17,421 nt of DNA, from the NCBI GenBank assembly GCA_011390435.1, contig JAABSK010000034.1, positions 1-17,421 of the forward strand, in the 5' to 3' direction. The position numbers and the translations under genes are program-made. Positions 16,251 through 17,421 of the stretch are shown here, piece by piece. Origin of the DNA: Desulfobacteraceae bacterium (GTDB lineage Bacteria > Desulfobacterota > Desulfobacteria > Desulfobacterales > Desulfobacteraceae). Each line of letters opens with the position of its first letter. Positions within the stretch are counted from its first letter, which is position 1. The notes beneath the pieces are model-generated. The model was not told the origin of the DNA. It did no database searches and saw only the letters and a list, made by a program, of their open reading frames with translations.

Positions 16251-16290
16251 TATTCTACAGGCGGGTATTGAATACTCTACAGCCCGTATT
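16251..16290. repeat. two-copy direct repeat at two-turn spacing, candidate UAS
   Basis: Two similar units, TATTCTACAGGCGGGTATT (16251-16269) and TACTCTACAGCCCGTATT (16273-16290), are offset by 22 bp, about two helical turns, so both would face the same side of DNA. The second copy overlaps the end of the response regulator gene. They lie about 140-165 bp upstream of the start predicted from the sigma-54-like promoter. The rest of 16041-16276, a 236-bp gap, holds the promoters and hairpin listed separately and no gene. Confidence 0.45.
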
Positions 16291-17421
16291 TTTCCAGGCG
16301 GTAGAGCAGCACATGGCGGGGAATTTTCAGAAGCCTTGCTGCCTGGGACTGGTTTTGCCCGGCCTTTTCAAGGGCCTTGATGATATAGGCTTTTTCAACC
16401 GATTCCAGGGCAATACCCTCGTCAGGAATCACTGGCACCAGCTCCGGGGTGAATGAATCCTGCACCAGGATGGACAGATCTTCTGCAGTGATCTGGTTTT
16501 GCTTTCTTAAAATCACACAGCGCTCAACAATGTTCTGAATTTCCCGGATATTGCCTGGCCAGTGATAGGTCTTTAATCTTTCCAGGGCCTGGGGTGAAAA
16601 CTGTACATCCCTGGGGGCATTCATTTTTTTGAGAAAATGGGTGACAAGGGCTGGAATATCCTCGACCCGCTCCCTGAGCGGAGGGATAAACAAAGGGATC
16701 ACACTGAGCCGGTAATACAGATCTTCCCTGAATTCACCTTTTGTGATCCGGTCTTCAAGATCCATGTTGGTGGCTGCGATAATCCGGATATCCACTTTTT
16801 TCAACCGATCCGACCCCAGGGGCATGACCTCTTTTTCCTGAATGGCCCGAAGCAGCTTTACCTGAATATCAGTGGTCAGTTCGCCGATTTCATCCAGAAA
16901 CAAAGTGCCGCCGGATGCAGTCTCGAAATAGCCTTTCCGGTCTTTTACTGCACCGGTAAACGCACCTCTGGCATGGCCGAACAGCTCGCTTTCAACCAGT
17001 GCAGAAGGGATGGCAGCGCAGTTCACCGCCACCATGGGACCATTCCTCCGGTAACTGTTCTGATGAATCAATCGTGCCAGCACTTCTTTTCCAGTCCCGG
17101 ATTCCCCGGAAATCAGAATCGTGGCTTCGCTTGCCGCAGCTTTTCCGGCAGTTTCCAGAATATCCTTCATTGCCGAACTTGCCGCCACCATGCCCTGGGT
17201 GCCGGTCAGCCGATCCACTTCACTGGTCAGCAGCTTTGTTTTTGTACGCAGTTCCTTGAGCTCAAGGGCTTTTCGACATGATTGAATCAGGGTTTCCCGG
17301 TCAAAGGGCTTGGTAATGAAATTGAACGCTCCTTTGTGCATGGCCTGAACAGCCATTTCAATCGACCCGAATGCCGTCATGATGATTACCGGGATATCAG
17401 GCGCTTCTGTTTTAAAGGTTT
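16277..17421 (-). CDS. NtrC-type sigma-54 response regulator (5' end missing)
   Basis: The frame is open to the right edge, so the N-terminus, including the phospho-acceptor Asp, lies outside. The visible 381 residues begin with the end of a receiver domain ('PVIIMTAFGSIEMAVQAMHK', then the conserved Lys in 'FITKPFD'). The internal ATG at 17380 is inside this domain and is not the start. The AAA+ domain follows with Walker A GESGTGKE, a standard GAFTGA loop, '[11 protein letters not shown]' and 'GEFREDLYYRLSV', and a Fis-type HTH ends the protein ('NQSQAARLLKIPRHVLLYRL'). It should activate sigma-54 promoters when phosphorylated by a kinase, probably encoded further right. It lies directly upstream of the DUF2318 transporter operon on the same strand, making that operon a natural candidate target. 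Confidence 0.93.
   Translation of the reverse strand, partial: TFKTEAPDIPVIIMTAFGSIEMAVQAMHKGAFNFITKPFDRETLIQSCRKALELKELRTKTKLLTSEVDRLTGTQGMVAASSAMKDILETAGKAAASEATILISGESGTGKEVLARLIHQNSYRRNGPMVAVNCAAIPSALVESELFGHARGAFTGAVKDRKGYFETASGGTLFLDEIGELTTDIQVKLLRAIQEKEVMPLGSDRLKKVDIRIIAATNMDLEDRITKGEFREDLYYRLSVIPLFIPPLRERVEDIPALVTHFLKKMNAPRDVQFSPQALERLKTYHWPGNIREIQNIVERCVILRKQNQITAEDLSILVQDSFTPELVPVIPDEGIALESVEKAYIIKALEKAGQNQSQAARLLKIPRHVLLYRLEKYGL

Overview
The window looks like chromosome of a free-living, strictly anaerobic, probably sulfate-reducing member of the Desulfobacterota (Desulfobacteraceae-like). This is inferred from several things: a Desulfovibrio-type monocluster ferredoxin, two sigma-54 enhancer-binding regulators, PAS domains with cysteine clusters, a two-CW-type cysteine domain, an anaerobic ThiC/BzaF-type enzyme under a cobalamin riboswitch, and moderate GC content with dense operons. 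No mobile element, CRISPR array, rRNA or tRNA was seen.

Left part (1-3355): a truncated transglutaminase-like gene leaves the window on the minus strand. Divergent from it is a three-gene operon: a HEAT-like helical repeat protein, a 76-residue unknown protein and a 4Fe-4S ferredoxin. It is preceded by a well-formed sigma-54 promoter (570-585) and, about 110 bp upstream of the expected transcript start, a perfect 9-bp inverted repeat (472-495). The next gene encodes a PAS-AAA-Fis sigma-54 activator with a cysteine cluster in its PAS domain and GAFSGA in place of GAFTGA. Together these read as a self-contained sigma-54 circuit.

Middle part (3379-11183): clpB lies on the minus strand. Divergent from it is a cysteine operon: a small XRE-type regulator fused to a seven-cysteine two-CW-like domain, serine acetyltransferase (cysE) and cysteine synthase (cysK). 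Its strong sigma-70 promoter is overlapped by a 21-bp near-perfect palindrome, a probable repressor operator. It is followed by a cobalamin riboswitch with its own promoter and a 17-bp terminator, controlling a ThiC paralogue best read as 5-hydroxybenzimidazole synthase (BzaF) and then CobT, i.e. making and activating the lower ligand of a cobamide. A strong intrinsic terminator closes this operon.

Right part (11312-17421): an orphan hybrid histidine kinase (REC-PAS-HisKA-HATPase-REC) ends tail to tail with a four-gene minus-strand operon. In transcription order that operon encodes a DUF2318 six-cysteine protein, a membrane-anchored HMA-fold-like protein without a metal motif, an FtsX/MacB-type permease with an extracytoplasmic CHGC motif, and its ATPase. 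The set resembles the DUF2318/FtsX/ATPase part of the Campylobacter p19 iron locus but has no FTR1 or P19 gene here. Upstream lie a possible sigma-54 promoter, a sigma-70-like promoter, a leader hairpin and a direct repeat spaced by two helical turns. Next to these is the 3' part of an NtrC-type response regulator gene that leaves the window on the right.

The most original material is the ferredoxin/sigma-54 circuit, the cysteine-rich HTH regulator on the cysteine operon, and the DUF2318/HMA-like/FtsX module with its own candidate NtrC control region.
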